A DNA stretch of 64,000 nucleotides from Ampullaceana balthica. Taxonomy: Eukaryota; Mollusca; Gastropoda; Lymnaeidae. Made by a program: the position numbers and the translations under genes. Where the stretch lies: contig CALYLW010000723.1 of the NCBI GenBank assembly GCA_944989445.1, forward strand, positions 151,501-215,500. The letters run 5' to 3'. The notes beneath the pieces were generated by a model that ran no database searches, was not told the DNA's origin, and worked only from the letters and a program-made list of their open reading frames with translations. Shown here in pieces: positions 35,219 to 46,212 of the stretch (positions within the stretch are counted from its first letter, which is position 1; each line of letters starts with the position of its first letter).

Positions 35219-36207
35219 TTAAAATCCTTTATATTAACTCGTGGTGTCTGGTTGTTTGTTTGAACCCTTGATTGCTGGCTTGTCGCCAAAACGTTTGATC
35301 AATTTTTAAACCACTTCCTCGTAAGCTAGCGAGCTGAAATTTTGCAGGCAGTTTTGTACCGTTGATAAAAACAATGTATCAAAATTTCAGATCGATCGCA
35401 TGTACCGTAATTAAATTATTGAATTTTTAGATTACTTTATTTATTCCTATGTAACATGTTATTTTTTGAGATAGAGTGTCGCGGTGCGTATTATATTGAA
35501 CAACCTTTCTGTCGCGCAATAAGGTGCGTATTTTATTGACAACACTTTTAATAAACATACTAGCTGACCCGCGGCGTAGCATACGCCGCTAATGATTTAG
35601 TGACGAGTGAAGACTTCCTGAAAGACACAGTTGTCAAAATGGGGTGGGTTTGGGCAAACGACTATGAGTGAATGAAAAGAAGGAACTCTGGAGAGACCCG
35701 CGGCGTATCACTCGTAAAAAATGACGGAAGTGTTCAGCTGAAATCTATTTATTTTGAAAAAATGCACATTTTTAGGGCGCCTACGGCGCCCACCTCTTTC
35801 TAAATCCCAACTAACTTGTCCTTGTTTGAACAATACGAAATATTAAACTTTCTGAAATGTACACAAAGTATTTTATAACTATTTACATTGTTCCCATTTT
35901 ACAAAATTAAAATATCAGCGAAAACAATGACGTCATATAATTTTTTTTTACAGCGCACACCTTTTGTTGCATTGGTGCAGTAATTTGGTGCGCTGCTTTC
36001 TAAAATTAGTATCTGTTGAACATACTTGCAGCTTGGTGTCTCGCAGAGTCCGACCACGAAGAGAATTATATATATAGATTCCTGATCGGTGCGCATTATG
36101 TTAAACATGTTTTACGACACAACTACAATTTTGTATTTTTGGATGGTCTTGCGCTGCGTATTATAATGAACATTCTTTTAGTTACGTCTCGTACATAAAA
36201 TATTTAT
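35219..36207 (+). mobile_element. Dispersed inverted-repeat element copy D1, carrying a nested insertion
   Basis: The left end reads AAAATCCTTTATATTAACTC, and the right end (about 36190-36207) is a decayed inverted copy (CATAAAATATTTATAG). Body segments TAGCGAGCTGAAATTTTGCA and TGTATCAAAATTTCAGATCG match copy D2 at 36759-37172 closely, and the elements at 49773-51140 more distantly. D1 is about 1 kb because 35559-36077 is an insertion absent from D2. No transposase is visible. Class is uncertain (MITE-like). Confidence 0.75.
35559..36077. mobile_element. 519-bp insertion nested in D1
   Basis: In D2 the sequence ATAAACAT is joined directly to ATTCCTGATCGG. In D1 these are separated by 519 bp that begins ACTAGCTGACCCGCGGCGTA and ends AATTATATATATAG. 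Near the left end GCGGCGTA-GCA-TACGCCGC forms a perfect 8-bp hairpin, and GGGCGCC-TAC-GGCGCCC at about 35776-35792 forms a second. The ATACTAGC start and TATATAG end resemble the segment at 52063-52945. No protein is encoded. Superfamily not assigned. Confidence 0.72.
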
Positions 36208-36329
36208 AGTGAAAAACTTGTTTTTTTACGTTTTTTTAAAATTTCTTCTGTTATTTCATAGCTGGGGAAGAATGTGTCAAAATATTGTAGCATGAGCAAT
36301 TACCATCCAACAAAACCCATCCCACATCA

Positions 36330-36435
36330 CCGTCCAACAATCACCGTCCAACAATTGACCATCCAACAATTGACCATCCAACAATTGACCATCCAACAAT
36401 TTACCATCCAACAATTTACCATCCAACAATTGACC
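36330..36435. repeat. 15-bp minisatellite, about 7 copies
   Basis: Unit CATCCAACAATTGAC with a TTTACC variant. In-frame TIQQL units result from the period being divisible by three. Confidence 0.9.
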
Positions 36436-36758
36436 AACAAGAAAGGCTGTCTTAGCTTAGATCAAATGCCAGATCTGCCCGCCCCCCCCCCACTAGCCCC
36501 TCCCAACATTATCGTAAGCCGCCAGTTGCCTGATCAAATAATCAATGACCGGTGAGAACTGGACTTCACACTCAGCTCTCGGTTGTTTGCTGACCCCGGT
36601 CAAAAGGTCACTTGGAAACATCAAATGTCCAGTGTCCAGGTCGGCACTCCTACTCCTAGCTTGTGTTTAAAGTCAACTTAACTTGACCAACACTTTCATG
36701 GCGTGGCCACTGACCAGTGGCTATTATTGATATTCACTCATCTAGTATTCTCCTTTTT
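36436..36758. other. Unique spacer
   Basis: A C-rich tract lies at 36478-36492. No gene is recognised. Confidence 0.45.
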
Positions 36759-37172
36759 TAAATCCTTTATATTAACTCGTGGTGTCTGCGGCCGACCGAC
36801 AGACCGACCGACCGACCGTCCGACCGACCGACCTTGTCGCCAAAACTTTTGATCGATTTTTAACCCACTTGCTCGCAAGATAGCGAGCTGAAATTTTGCA
36901 GGCAGTTTCGTACCGATGATAAAAACAATGTATCAAAATTTCAGATCGATCGCATAGAGCGTCGCGGTGCGTATTATATTGAACAACCTTTCTGTCGCGC
37001 AATAAGGTGCGTATTTTATTGACAGCTCTTTTTATAAACATATTCCTGATCGGTGCGCATTATATTAAACATGTTTTACGACACAACTGCAATTTTGTAT
37101 TTCTGGATGGTCTGGCGCTGCGTATTATAATGAACATTCTTTTAATTACTTCTCGTACATAAAGGATTTATA
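36759..37172 (+). mobile_element. Dispersed inverted-repeat element copy D2 (empty-site version)
   Basis: The left end TAAATCCTTTATATTAACTC and right end ATAAAGGATTTATAG are inverted relative to each other. It contains a CGAC-rich simple repeat (about 36791-36832) not seen in D1. It matches D1 on both sides of the D1 insertion and so gives the pre-insertion structure. Confidence 0.78.
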
Positions 37173-37842
37173 GTCAAAAACTTGGTTTTTTACGGGTTTT
37201 TCTTATTTAAATTCTATTTAGATCCTGTATTAGATCTACTAAATTAACATTTTCCTGGTTGGCAAGTTAAGTAGTTAACTGACAATGTTAGAAACCTGAA
37301 AGTGTCCACGAATTCTCATTACAGCTAAGGGAGTTCACCTAGTTCTGTCAATGGAGATCAAACGTCATGCCTTGTTTATTTTAGTACAACGAACATTTCC
37401 AACATATCATTCAGTCTTTAAATGAAGTCACATATACAGATACATACATATATAATATATACAATAAACTAAACACCTTTCATTGAACATTTAAATATTG
37501 ACATGAAACAGAATGAGATAATAAGTATTGGGGCTGACTGGAACAATAGTCTCATTTTTATTTGTCAAAACATTTTTTCGAAGCAAAAAGAGAAGGCGAT
37601 TCTCCGATGACAGTACACATAAGTTGGGTGATAGGGGGGGTATAAAAGTAATTGGTGAGCTTAACATGTGGCGTTGGTTGAATGCTTCTTGGTCACGTGA
37701 CTTTGGTAAGCGGTTAATTTAAATATCACTGCCACCATTGTGCGCACGGCCATTAAAGGCCTCAATTGATTCCTTGAATATTTTCATAATAGATACAACT
37801 TGTTTATGAGACAGACAATAAAACATGGCATCGTAACAACAA
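37173..37842. other. Unique AT-rich DNA
   Basis: No gene is recognised. A 64-codon open frame at 37528-37722 has no recognisable features. Confidence 0.45.
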
Positions 37843-38312
37843 CACAATGCTAATGTCTTGAATCTAGTTACAGTTCTTGTCAACATTAACACAATGCTAA
37901 TGTCTTGAATCTAGTTACAGTTCTTGTCATCATTAACACAATGATAATGTCTTGAATCTAGTTACAGTTCTTGTCAACATTAACACAATGATAATGTCTT
38001 GTATCTAGTTACAGTTCTTGTCAACATTAACACAATGCTAATGTCTTGAATCTAGTTACAGCTCTTGTCAACATTAACACAATGCTAATGTCTTGAATCT
38101 AGTTACAGTTCTTGTCAACATTAACACAATGCTAATGTCTTGAATCTAGTTACAGTTCTTGTCAACATTAACACAATGCTAATGTCTTGAATCTAGTTAC
38201 AGTTCTTGTCAACATTAACACAATGCTAATGTCTTGAATCTAGTTACAGTTCTTGTCAACATTAACACAATGATAATGTCTTGAATCTAGTTACAGTTCT
38301 TGTCAACATCGT
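37843..38312. repeat. 47-bp minisatellite, 10 copies
   Basis: Unit of 47 bp containing CACAATGCTAATGTCTTGAA then TCTAGTTACAGTTCTTGTCA. Few variants (GATAATG, ACAGCTC). Confidence 0.97.
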
Positions 38313-38607
38313 TTCTTGTGACAATCTTGATTCAATTATTACTACGATAACTGAGATAGTTCCATCACCTTATCTATAAAACATAATATTTGGATGTGAC
38401 GTCACCATTACCTAGGATACAAAACGCGTCTGCTAGTAAACAATAATTGGATCATTATAATTTTTCAATTCAGAACATATTCTGGGTAGCTATAATCTTT
38501 GGTACAAGAGGTCTGGGTAGAATACAATGAAAATATTTTATCACAAAATTTACTGGGCTGATATATTTTCGAGCTTAAAAAAATTCGTGTTAAAAGGGAA
38601 TTAGAAA

Positions 38608-38826
38608 AGACATGCAATCCAACCCAACGTTGATGTACCATGGTCTCGCGAGACATGCAACCCAACCCAAGGTGATGTACCATCGTTTCACGAGACATGC
38701 AACCCAACCCAACGGTGATGTACCATCGTCTCGCGAGACATGCAACCCAACCCAACGGTGATGTACCATCGTCTCGCGAGACATGCAACCCAACCCAACG
38801 GTGATGTACCATAGTCTCGCGAGACG
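38608..38826. repeat. 43-bp minisatellite with TCTCGCGAGA in each unit, 5 copies
   Basis: Unit of 43 bp containing GACATGCAACCCAACCCAAC then GGTGATGTACCATCG. The perfect 10-bp palindrome TCTCGCGAGA is intact at 38644-38653, 38729-38738, 38772-38781 and 38815-38824, and is mutated to TTTCACGAGA at 38686-38695. CpG-rich palindromes stand out in this AT-rich window. Confidence 0.95.
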
Positions 38827-39264
38827 CCAGCAAACTGTTGGAGGGTTAGTTGGGTGTTGAACTTCTGCAGATATGATACAACAAAGCGTGTGTTGGATGT
38901 TGACCTTCTGTGAAATCTTGGATGTTTGAACAACGGATACCTCTGCTGCGTGTGATATTCAATTTTGGTTGAGTCGAAGACACTAACGCAACTTAGTGAT
39001 GTACTATAGTCTGGCCAAGGGGCTGATCTGTTTCAAACATCCGTCACTCACGTGAACAAATTGATAATGGGTTGTACATTAGAGTTGAATTGTTTGGTTG
39101 TCAGATGTGTTGTACACTAGAGTGGAATTGTTCGTTTTTCCGACAAGAAAATACCTGACGGTGTTTGAGTGGGTTCATTTTGAGAATGGGAGGTAATGCC
39201 TGGTTATTGCCCCTTCATCAAGATCTAATAGTGTGGTAGTAGCTTCAGATGTCTGGGCTAAACA
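38827..39264. other. Unique spacer
   Basis: No gene or repeat is recognised. Confidence 0.45.
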
Positions 39265-39414
39265 ATTATTGACACCGTCATTGACAACATCATTGACATC
39301 AACATTGACATCACCATTGACATCACCCTTTAAACCACCTTTGACAACATCATTGACACCATCATTGACACCATCATTGACACCATCATTGACACCATCA
39401 TTGACACTATCATC
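39265..39414. repeat. 12-bp minisatellite, about 12 copies
   Basis: Unit ATTGACACCATC with AACATC and ATCACC variants. Confidence 0.92.
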
Positions 39415-39688
39415 TTGTCAGATCGCTGGAAAGTTCAGCAAGTCATCACGTGATGTGACGTACGAACGTCTGATGACAACATTCATGACTTTATGTCATA
39501 TGACAAATGAATACATGATTGCTATGATATACAAGCTTTTCACTGTCCATATTTACAAAGGAAATTTAATGACAATAATACAGTTAAAATTGAGTGCTTT
39601 CTTTGCATATGATTGATAGAATCTACCTGTAAATGTCATTTGATGGTCATCTTGGTTCTGTGCTTTATGGGAAGCACCAATAATTTTA

Positions 39689-39920
39689 ACATGACATTGA
39701 AGTTTCGTCATGACATTTAAGTTGCGTCATGACATTTAAGTTGCGTCATGACATTGAAGTTTCGTCATGACATTTAAGTTTCGTCATGACATTGAATTTT
39801 CGTCATGACATTTAAGTTTCGTCATGACATTTAAGTTTCGTCATGACATTTAAGTTTCGTCATGACATTTAAGTTTCGTCATGACATTTACGTTTCTCAA
39901 TGACATTCAAGTTTCGTCTC
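39689..39920. repeat. 19-bp minisatellite, about 12 copies
   Basis: Unit CATGACATTTAAGTTTCGT, with TTGCG and TTGAAG variants in the left copies. The last two copies are degenerate. Confidence 0.95.
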
Positions 39921-39935
39921 TGATTTTAAATTTCG

Positions 39936-40275
39936 ACTGATATAAACATATAAAATATGTTCAAATATAACAATATAAACATATAAAATATGTTCAAATA
40001 TAACATATGATATAAAACATATAAATATATATTCAAATATAACAATATAAACATATAAAATATGTTCAAATATAACAATATAAACATAAAATATGTTCAA
40101 ATATAACAATATAAAATATGTTCAAATATAACAATATAAACATATAAAATATGTTCAAATATAACAATATAAACATATAAAATATGTTCAAATATAACAA
40201 TATAAACATATTTTAAAATATGTTCAAATATAACAATATAAACATATTTTAAAATATGTTCAAATATAACATTTG
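39936..40275. repeat. 33-bp AT-rich minisatellite, about 9-10 copies
   Basis: Unit of 33 bp containing TATAAAATATGTTCAAATAT then AACAATATAAACA. Unit lengths vary by deletion or insertion around the TATAAACATA junction. Confidence 0.93.
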
Positions 40276-40877
40276 AGTTGCTTCTCTCATTAAGTGTTAC
40301 GCCTGCAAATCAAACATAGACATTTAGAGTAACACCCCTGCTTTCTAATGGTTTTAAACACGACCCGTAATGTCGAATGTTCAATTTTCCTCTGAGCTTG
40401 TATAAAACCAGAAACTTGCACTTTCTTGCTGGATAAATGCGCCAAGCGCGTTCACTCTAATGGTCTTTTTTTTTCTTTCTCATCTCTTTTTATATTTGGC
40501 CGCGAGAGTTTCAACGTTTTGTTTTCTTTTATTAAAGGGAAATAACCGTGAAAGCATTGGGTGAGAGAGGCGGTGGCGAGGGGGGGGGGTGTATGTGATC
40601 ACGTGATGTGAACTTTGCCGTGTGGCGCATGAGAAAATGCATAAAACATGCCCGAGCGGGGATTGAACACAACATAAAACAGGATTTTAAAGAAAACACT
40701 TGCAGGACAATTAAAGTGGAGACAATAAAATGATGAATTATGCAAGATATCAACACTGGAACAATCGCCTCAACAGACTCTTGTATCCATTATTTCCTTG
40801 GAAACATGGACTGATATCAACATGTGGATATTTACGGGGATAATACGTTGGATGAAAGCAAAGAAAACGGTTCGCTC
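40276..40877. other. Unique DNA, no gene recognised
   Basis: Contains a G-run at 40580-40590. No coding segment is recognised. Confidence 0.45.
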
Positions 40878-41055
40878 TAATGTTCCCTTTAAGCTGCGCG
40901 GCAACGAGGCCGCGCAGTTATCAGACCGAAGCCGCGTGTAGAATTACCGCGCTGCAAATTTTGTAAATAATTGCACGAAAAATGGATGCTGTGCAACTTA
41001 ACACACACGTTTTTCCACTTTGCATACGGACCAACAAACCTTAGAGGGAACATTG
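40878..41055. mobile_element. Candidate 178-bp hAT-like MITE
   Basis: The left end TAATGTTCCCTTTAA and the reverse complement of the right end, CAATGTTCCCTCTAA, match at 13 of 15 positions. The interior contains a short GC-rich palindrome, CTGCGCGGCAACGAGGCCGCGCAG-like (stem CTGCGCGGC/GCCGCGCAG). TIRs reading CAATGTTCCCTCTAAG are typical of hAT-derived MITEs. The 8 bases on either side do not match well, so a target duplication is not supported. Confidence 0.55.
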
Positions 41056-42675
41056 GTCCATATATGGTATTTTGACCGCCATCTTTGCTTTTTTCTATTT
41101 TAAAATTTAAAAAATAGACAACTAAGCCTCAATCCACAACTGTAATTACCAATTACGTTTATGGATAAAAATAATTACATTTATTCTCTATTCAGTCGCA
41201 TGGATACAGTATTTCATTCCCAGACATTCACCTCGTTCTACCTTAACAACAATGTAAACATAGTCGAGCGCACCGGTAACTTTGTTTAAACCAATTGTTG
41301 TAAGACTACTCAACTATGGAATAAACTCGTACAAGTGGCAACAGGCGTTGTCATGAATACGCGTCATGTTTGGAATATAGAGAATTGCTCAAATGGATCT
41401 ATACAAGACATAAAATATAACCCGTATAAGACGTTCTCTATACACGTGATTCTGTATATGTACTGACCCGACTCTTCGAACATTGACGCTGAATTCTCTT
41501 GAATTATTTAAGTTGTATATATCAGTTTTATGGCATTTGAAATGTGCTATGAGTTTGTTTGAACTACATCCTCTTTGGTGTAGAGATTATGTGTGTACTT
41601 TGTGAAGACGAAACCTTCTAGAAGTTTGCTAGAGTGCACTTCACGCTTTCGCACTTATTTCTCAAGTTCCAAATGGTTCAAGAAGGTTCTTTATCTTGTG
41701 TGACTAATATCAACCCGTATAAATAGGAGCACGCACTGCTGTTGAAGGATATTTAGTTATTTCGAATGGTTGCGATAAGTCTGACGTATTTCCTGCATCG
41801 TGTTACTATTCATAAATTGTACATATTTTCAAGTTCTAGAATTCAAAAACTCAACAGGCAATACCACCGGATTCTGTGGATGCATTGCTCTAATTGCTCT
41901 AAATCCACGAACCCATAGAGTACATTCTACATCCATTCTGGTAATAGCGTCACTCAAATCACTTTTTCAAATGGGTCGAATTAATTTTCCAATACAAATC
42001 ATTGATGATATTGATCGAGATTCAGCAGTGAATGCCAGGGATGAATGACCAAACAAAATTGTTTCATGTCGTTCTTTACCCTCTTTGAACTGGTGACATT
42101 TTCTCTGCACAGCTTCCATTATGTCACGTGATCCATCGACCCCCACCCCCGTGCCCCGCCCATCGAACCTGTTTGCTTAACAACCCGTGGACACGGCCAA
42201 TAGAATCAAAATTTGTATTGACACGACTTAAACCATTGACACCATTTTGTTGATGATTCAAGCTGTCATATTGTCAATGTGTCGCTATTTAATGGGGATT
42301 TTTAAAAAAAAATCGTTGAACGATTTTAACGCAGTTTTTTTTTAATTTTAAAATTTTTTTTTGTTGAAAAAGTAAATTTTAAAAATCGATTAGCTTTCAT
42401 ACTAGGTGCCAAAGGGAAATGATTATGTGTTGAATAATCCATGTTTATTTAATCCAGCATTTCAGCACAAAGATGTAAACTTTTGATGTTAAACTTGTGG
42501 CTTGTTCCAACTTAGAACGGTTTCTACGTTCACTTGTAGTTACATCAATAAATACGGCTGGTGAGTCACTGTCAGTGTTTTTATGGAACTTGTCATATAT
42601 TACATACATTAGAGTTCTCAAATTCATTGAGAACATCATAAATTACAACTAACAACTGACTACAGATTTTCATAA
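41056..42675. other. Unique AT-rich DNA with an unassigned 82-codon frame
   Basis: The longest frame (41800-42048) encodes a non-repetitive, unrecognised sequence. It might be an exon but has no family resemblance I can name. Poly-T/poly-A tracts lie at 42302-42370. Confidence 0.35.
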
Positions 42676-44697
42676 ACGGATGCCTCAGATATAGATGCCT
42701 CAGATATAGATGTCTCAGATATACATGCCTCAGATATAGATGCCTCAGATATAGATGCCTCAGATATAGATGCCTCAGATATAGATGCCTCAGATATAGA
42801 TGCCTCAGATATAGATGCCTCAGATATAGATGCCTCAGATATAGATGCCTCAGATATAGATGCCTCAGATATAGATGCCTCAGATATAGATGCCTCAGAT
42901 ATAGATGCCTCAGATATAGATGCCTCAGATATAGATGCCTCAGATATAGATGCCTCAGATATAGATGCCTCAGATATAGATGCCTCAGATATAGATGCCT
43001 CAGATATAGATGCCTCAGATATAGATGCCTCAGATATAGATGCCTCAGATATAGATGCCTCAGATATAGATGCCTCAGATATAGATGCCTCAGATATAGA
43101 TGCCTCAGATATAGATGCCTCAGATATAGATGCCTCAGATATAGATGCCTCAGATATAGATGCCTCAGATATAGATGCCTCAGATATAGATGCCTCAGAT
43201 ATAGATGCCTCAGATATAGATGCCTCAGATATAGATGCCTGAGATATAGATGCCTCAGATATAGATGCCTCAGATATAGATGCCTCAGATATAGATGCCT
43301 CAGATATAGATGCCTCAGATATAGATGCCTCAGATATAGATGCCTCAGATATAGATGCCTCAGATATAGATGCCTCAGATATAGATGCCTCAGATATAGA
43401 TGCCTCAGATATAGATGCCTCAGATATAGATGCCTCAGATATAGATGCCTCAGATATAGATGCCTCAGATATAGATGCCTCAGATATAGATGCCTCAGAT
43501 ATAGATGCCTCAGATATAGATGCCTTAGATATAGATGCCTCAGATATAGATGCCTCAGATATAGATGCCTCAGATATAGATGCCTCAGATATAGATGCCT
43601 CAGATATAGATGCCTCAGATATAGATGCCTCAGATATAGATGCCTCAGATATAGATGCCTCAGATATAGATGCCTCAGATATAGATGCCTCAGATATAGA
43701 TGCCTCAGATATAGATGCCTCAGATATAGATGCCTCAGATATAGATGCCTCAGATATAGATGCCTCAGATATAGATGCCTCAGATATAGATGCCTCAGAT
43801 ATAGATGCCTCAGATATAGATGCCTCAGATATAGATGCCTCAGATATAGATGCCTCAGATATAGATGCCTCAGATATAGATGCCTCAGATATAGATGCCT
43901 CAGATATAGATGCCTCAGATATAGATGCCTCAGATATAGATGCCTCAGATATAGATGCCTCAGATATAGATGCCTCAGATATAGATGCCTCAGATATAGA
44001 TGCCTCAGATATAGATGCCTCAGATATAGATGCCTCAGATATAGATGCCTCAGATATAGATGCCTCAGATATAGATGCCTCAGATATAGATGCCTCAGAT
44101 ATAGATGCCTCAGATATAGATGCCTCAGATATAGATGCCTCAGATATAGATGCCTCAGATATAGATGCCTCAGATATAGATGCCTCAGATATAGATGCCT
44201 CAGATATAGATGCCTCAGATATAGATGCCTCAGATATAGATGCCTCAGATATAGATGCCTCAGATATAGATGCCTCAGATATAGATGCCTCAGATATAGA
44301 TGCCTCAGATATAGATGCCTCAGATATAGATGCCTCAGATATAGATGCCTCAGATATAGATGCCTCAGATATAGATGCCTCAGATATAGATGCCTCAGAT
44401 ATAGATGCCTCAGATATAGATGCCTCAGATATAGATGCCTCAGATATAGATGCCTCAGATATAGATGCCTCAGATATAGATGCCTCAGATATAGATGCCT
44501 CAGATATAGATGCCTCAGATATAGATGCCTCAGATATAGATGCCTCAGATATAGATGCCTCAGATATAGATGCCTCAGATATAGATGCCTCTAGATATAG
44601 ATGCCTCAGATATAGATGCCTCAGATATAGATGCCTCAGATATAGATGCCTCAGATATAGATGCCTCAGATATAGATGCCTCAGATATAGATTGTGT
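42676..44697. repeat. 15-bp minisatellite, about 135 copies, nearly perfect
   Basis: Unit GCCTCAGATATAGAT. Over about 2 kb only a handful of variants are visible: TGTCTC (42711) and ATACATG (42722) at the left edge, TGAG at about 43240, TTAG at about 43523, and a CTC insertion-type change at 44590. The reverse strand reads (SEASI)n for about 680 codons because 15 is divisible by three and no stop occurs. Lack of synonymous variation argues against selection on a protein. Confidence 0.98.
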
Positions 44698-44897
44698 TGA
44701 CAAGACATAAGTGAGACACAAAGTTTGAAATCGAAACGGAGATGAACACACTCTTAGAACACACACCATAAATACAGCAAAGCGGACAGAAGAGTAGAAC
44801 CCCCACAATGTAAACTACAACGACACACAAGAAAAAAATATATATAAAAACTGGGAGACCATGTCAAGTGGCTAGTTTGAAACAAGCCATAAGTTCC

Positions 44898-45099
44898 CCA
44901 AAGTACCAAATAGACCAAAGTACCAAATAGACCAAAGTACCAAATAGACCAAAGTACCAAATAGACCAAAGTACCTAATAGACCAAAGACCCAAATAGAC
45001 CAAAGTACCAAATAGACCAAAGTACCAAATAGACCAAAGTACCAAATGGACCAAAGTACCAAATAGACCAAAGTACCAAATAGACCAAAATACCAAATA
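44898..45099 (-). repeat. 17-bp minisatellite, left (inverted) arm, about 12 copies
   Basis: Unit ACCAAAGTACCAAATAG, the reverse complement of the unit in the array at 45166-45588. One copy reads AATGGACC. Confidence 0.96.
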
Positions 45100-45165
45100 C
45101 GGTTTACACCAGGAGTTGAGTTAACGCATTCACGCCACCCGTCCATGTCCACACCCACACCCGTC
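45100..45165. repeat. 66-bp spacer shared with dispersed element B
   Basis: The stretch beginning GGTTTACACCAGGAGTTGAG at 45101 matches 50628-50689 over about 62 bp with a single difference (ACGCATTC versus ACGCGTTC), in the same orientation. It therefore belongs to the dispersed element described at 49773-51140. Confidence 0.85.
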
Positions 45166-45588
45166 CATTTGTACTTTGGTCTATTTGGTACTTTGGTCTA
45201 TTTGGTACTTTGGTCTATTTGGTACTTTGGTCTATTTGGTACTTTGGTCCATTTGGTACTTTGGTCTATTTGGTACTTTGGTCTATTTGGTACTTTGGTC
45301 TATTTGGTACTTTGGTCTATTTGGTACTTTGGTCTATTTGGTACTTTGGTCTATTATGTACTTTGGTCTATTATGTACTTTGGTCTATTTGGTACTTTGG
45401 TCTATTTGGTACTTTGATCTATTTGGTACTTTAGTCTATTTGGTACTTTGGTCTGTTGGGTACTTTGGTCTATTTGGTACTTTGGTCTATTTGGTACTTT
45501 GATCTATTTGGTACTTTGGTCTATTTGGTACTTTGGTCTATTTGGTACTTTGGTCTATTTGGTACTTTGGTCTATTTGGTACTTTGTT
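45166..45588 (+). repeat. 17-bp minisatellite, right arm, about 25 copies
   Basis: Unit TATTTGGTACTTTGGTC, the exact reverse complement of the left arm. Variants are TATTATGTAC (two copies), TTTGATC, TTTAGTC and CTGTTGGG. The frames that look open (repeating LVYLVLWSIWYFG) are repeat artefacts. Confidence 0.97.
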
Positions 45589-45639
45589 TTGGCTCGGGGG
45601 AGGGGGGCTACTTTGTGGTAGCGGAGTTTAGCGGAGGGC

Positions 45640-46212
45640 GGGCTGCACCGTTTAACATGATTGCATTCTTTAGTTAACATTAAATTTTCACGTTTAGCGA
45701 GGTTGTAGGATAAAATGAAACTTGCTTCTTTAGCACTATCATGAAGTGTTAGTTGCTTGTAAATAATGTTTGTTACTCTTTCAAATTTGTAACACAATCT
45801 GCAGCTTTCTTCTTATAATTATATTAGTCCTCATAAAGTTTGCAGTCAAAATCGTTCTTTTGTTTCGTGGTGTTGTTTCATGTTATACTCCTTTTATACG
45901 GTAGTCCTTTCATGACACAATAAACACACAGCTTTCTCGCCTGTATTACCAACAAAATATTTGTGGATTCATTCTTCAATAACTACACTGGATTCATCGC
46001 CAATTTTACACTTTCTTGGAGGGTTCATGACCGCATTTAATTTGTTTAGTTTGAACTGCAAAGTGCAATGACGTAGCCACTCCAATGGAGAACACGAGGC
46101 GGATATAAAGCAAATCTCAGTTCAAGGCGGGTTTTCTGAATGTCTAGGCGGGCCACAAAAACTATGTGGCGGGCTGCATGTGGCCGCGGGCCGAACTTTG
46201 CCCACACCTGCC
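45640..46212 (-). pseudogene. Decayed hAT transposase N-terminus (GTF2IRD2/ZBED-like) with one terminus
   Basis: Read on the minus strand, the terminus at about 46212 begins CAGGTGTGGGCAAAGTTCGG, a hAT-Charlie-like end, followed by GC-rich CCCGCGG/GCCCGCC sequence. A broken frame follows. MNPPRKCK begins near 46030 and has an early TGA. Then come KYFVG and VCLLCHE (the C-x2-C half of a BED-type zinc finger), EYNMKQHHETK (the His half, with the last His position apparently lost), and, near 45720, EASFILSYNLAKR, which resembles the segment after the BED finger in GTF2IRD2-like hAT proteins. The rest of the transposase and the other terminus are missing. The remnant stops where the 17-bp array ends. 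Family inferred from motifs and order. Confidence 0.65.

Noticed and set aside
41800..42048. 82-codon open frame as a small gene
   Set aside because: Non-repetitive, but no family resemblance, signal peptide or splice context that I can support.
42660..44708. 682-codon reverse frame encoding (SEASI)n
   Set aside because: It follows automatically from a stop-free 15-bp unit. There is no synonymous variation, no domain and no plausible start region.
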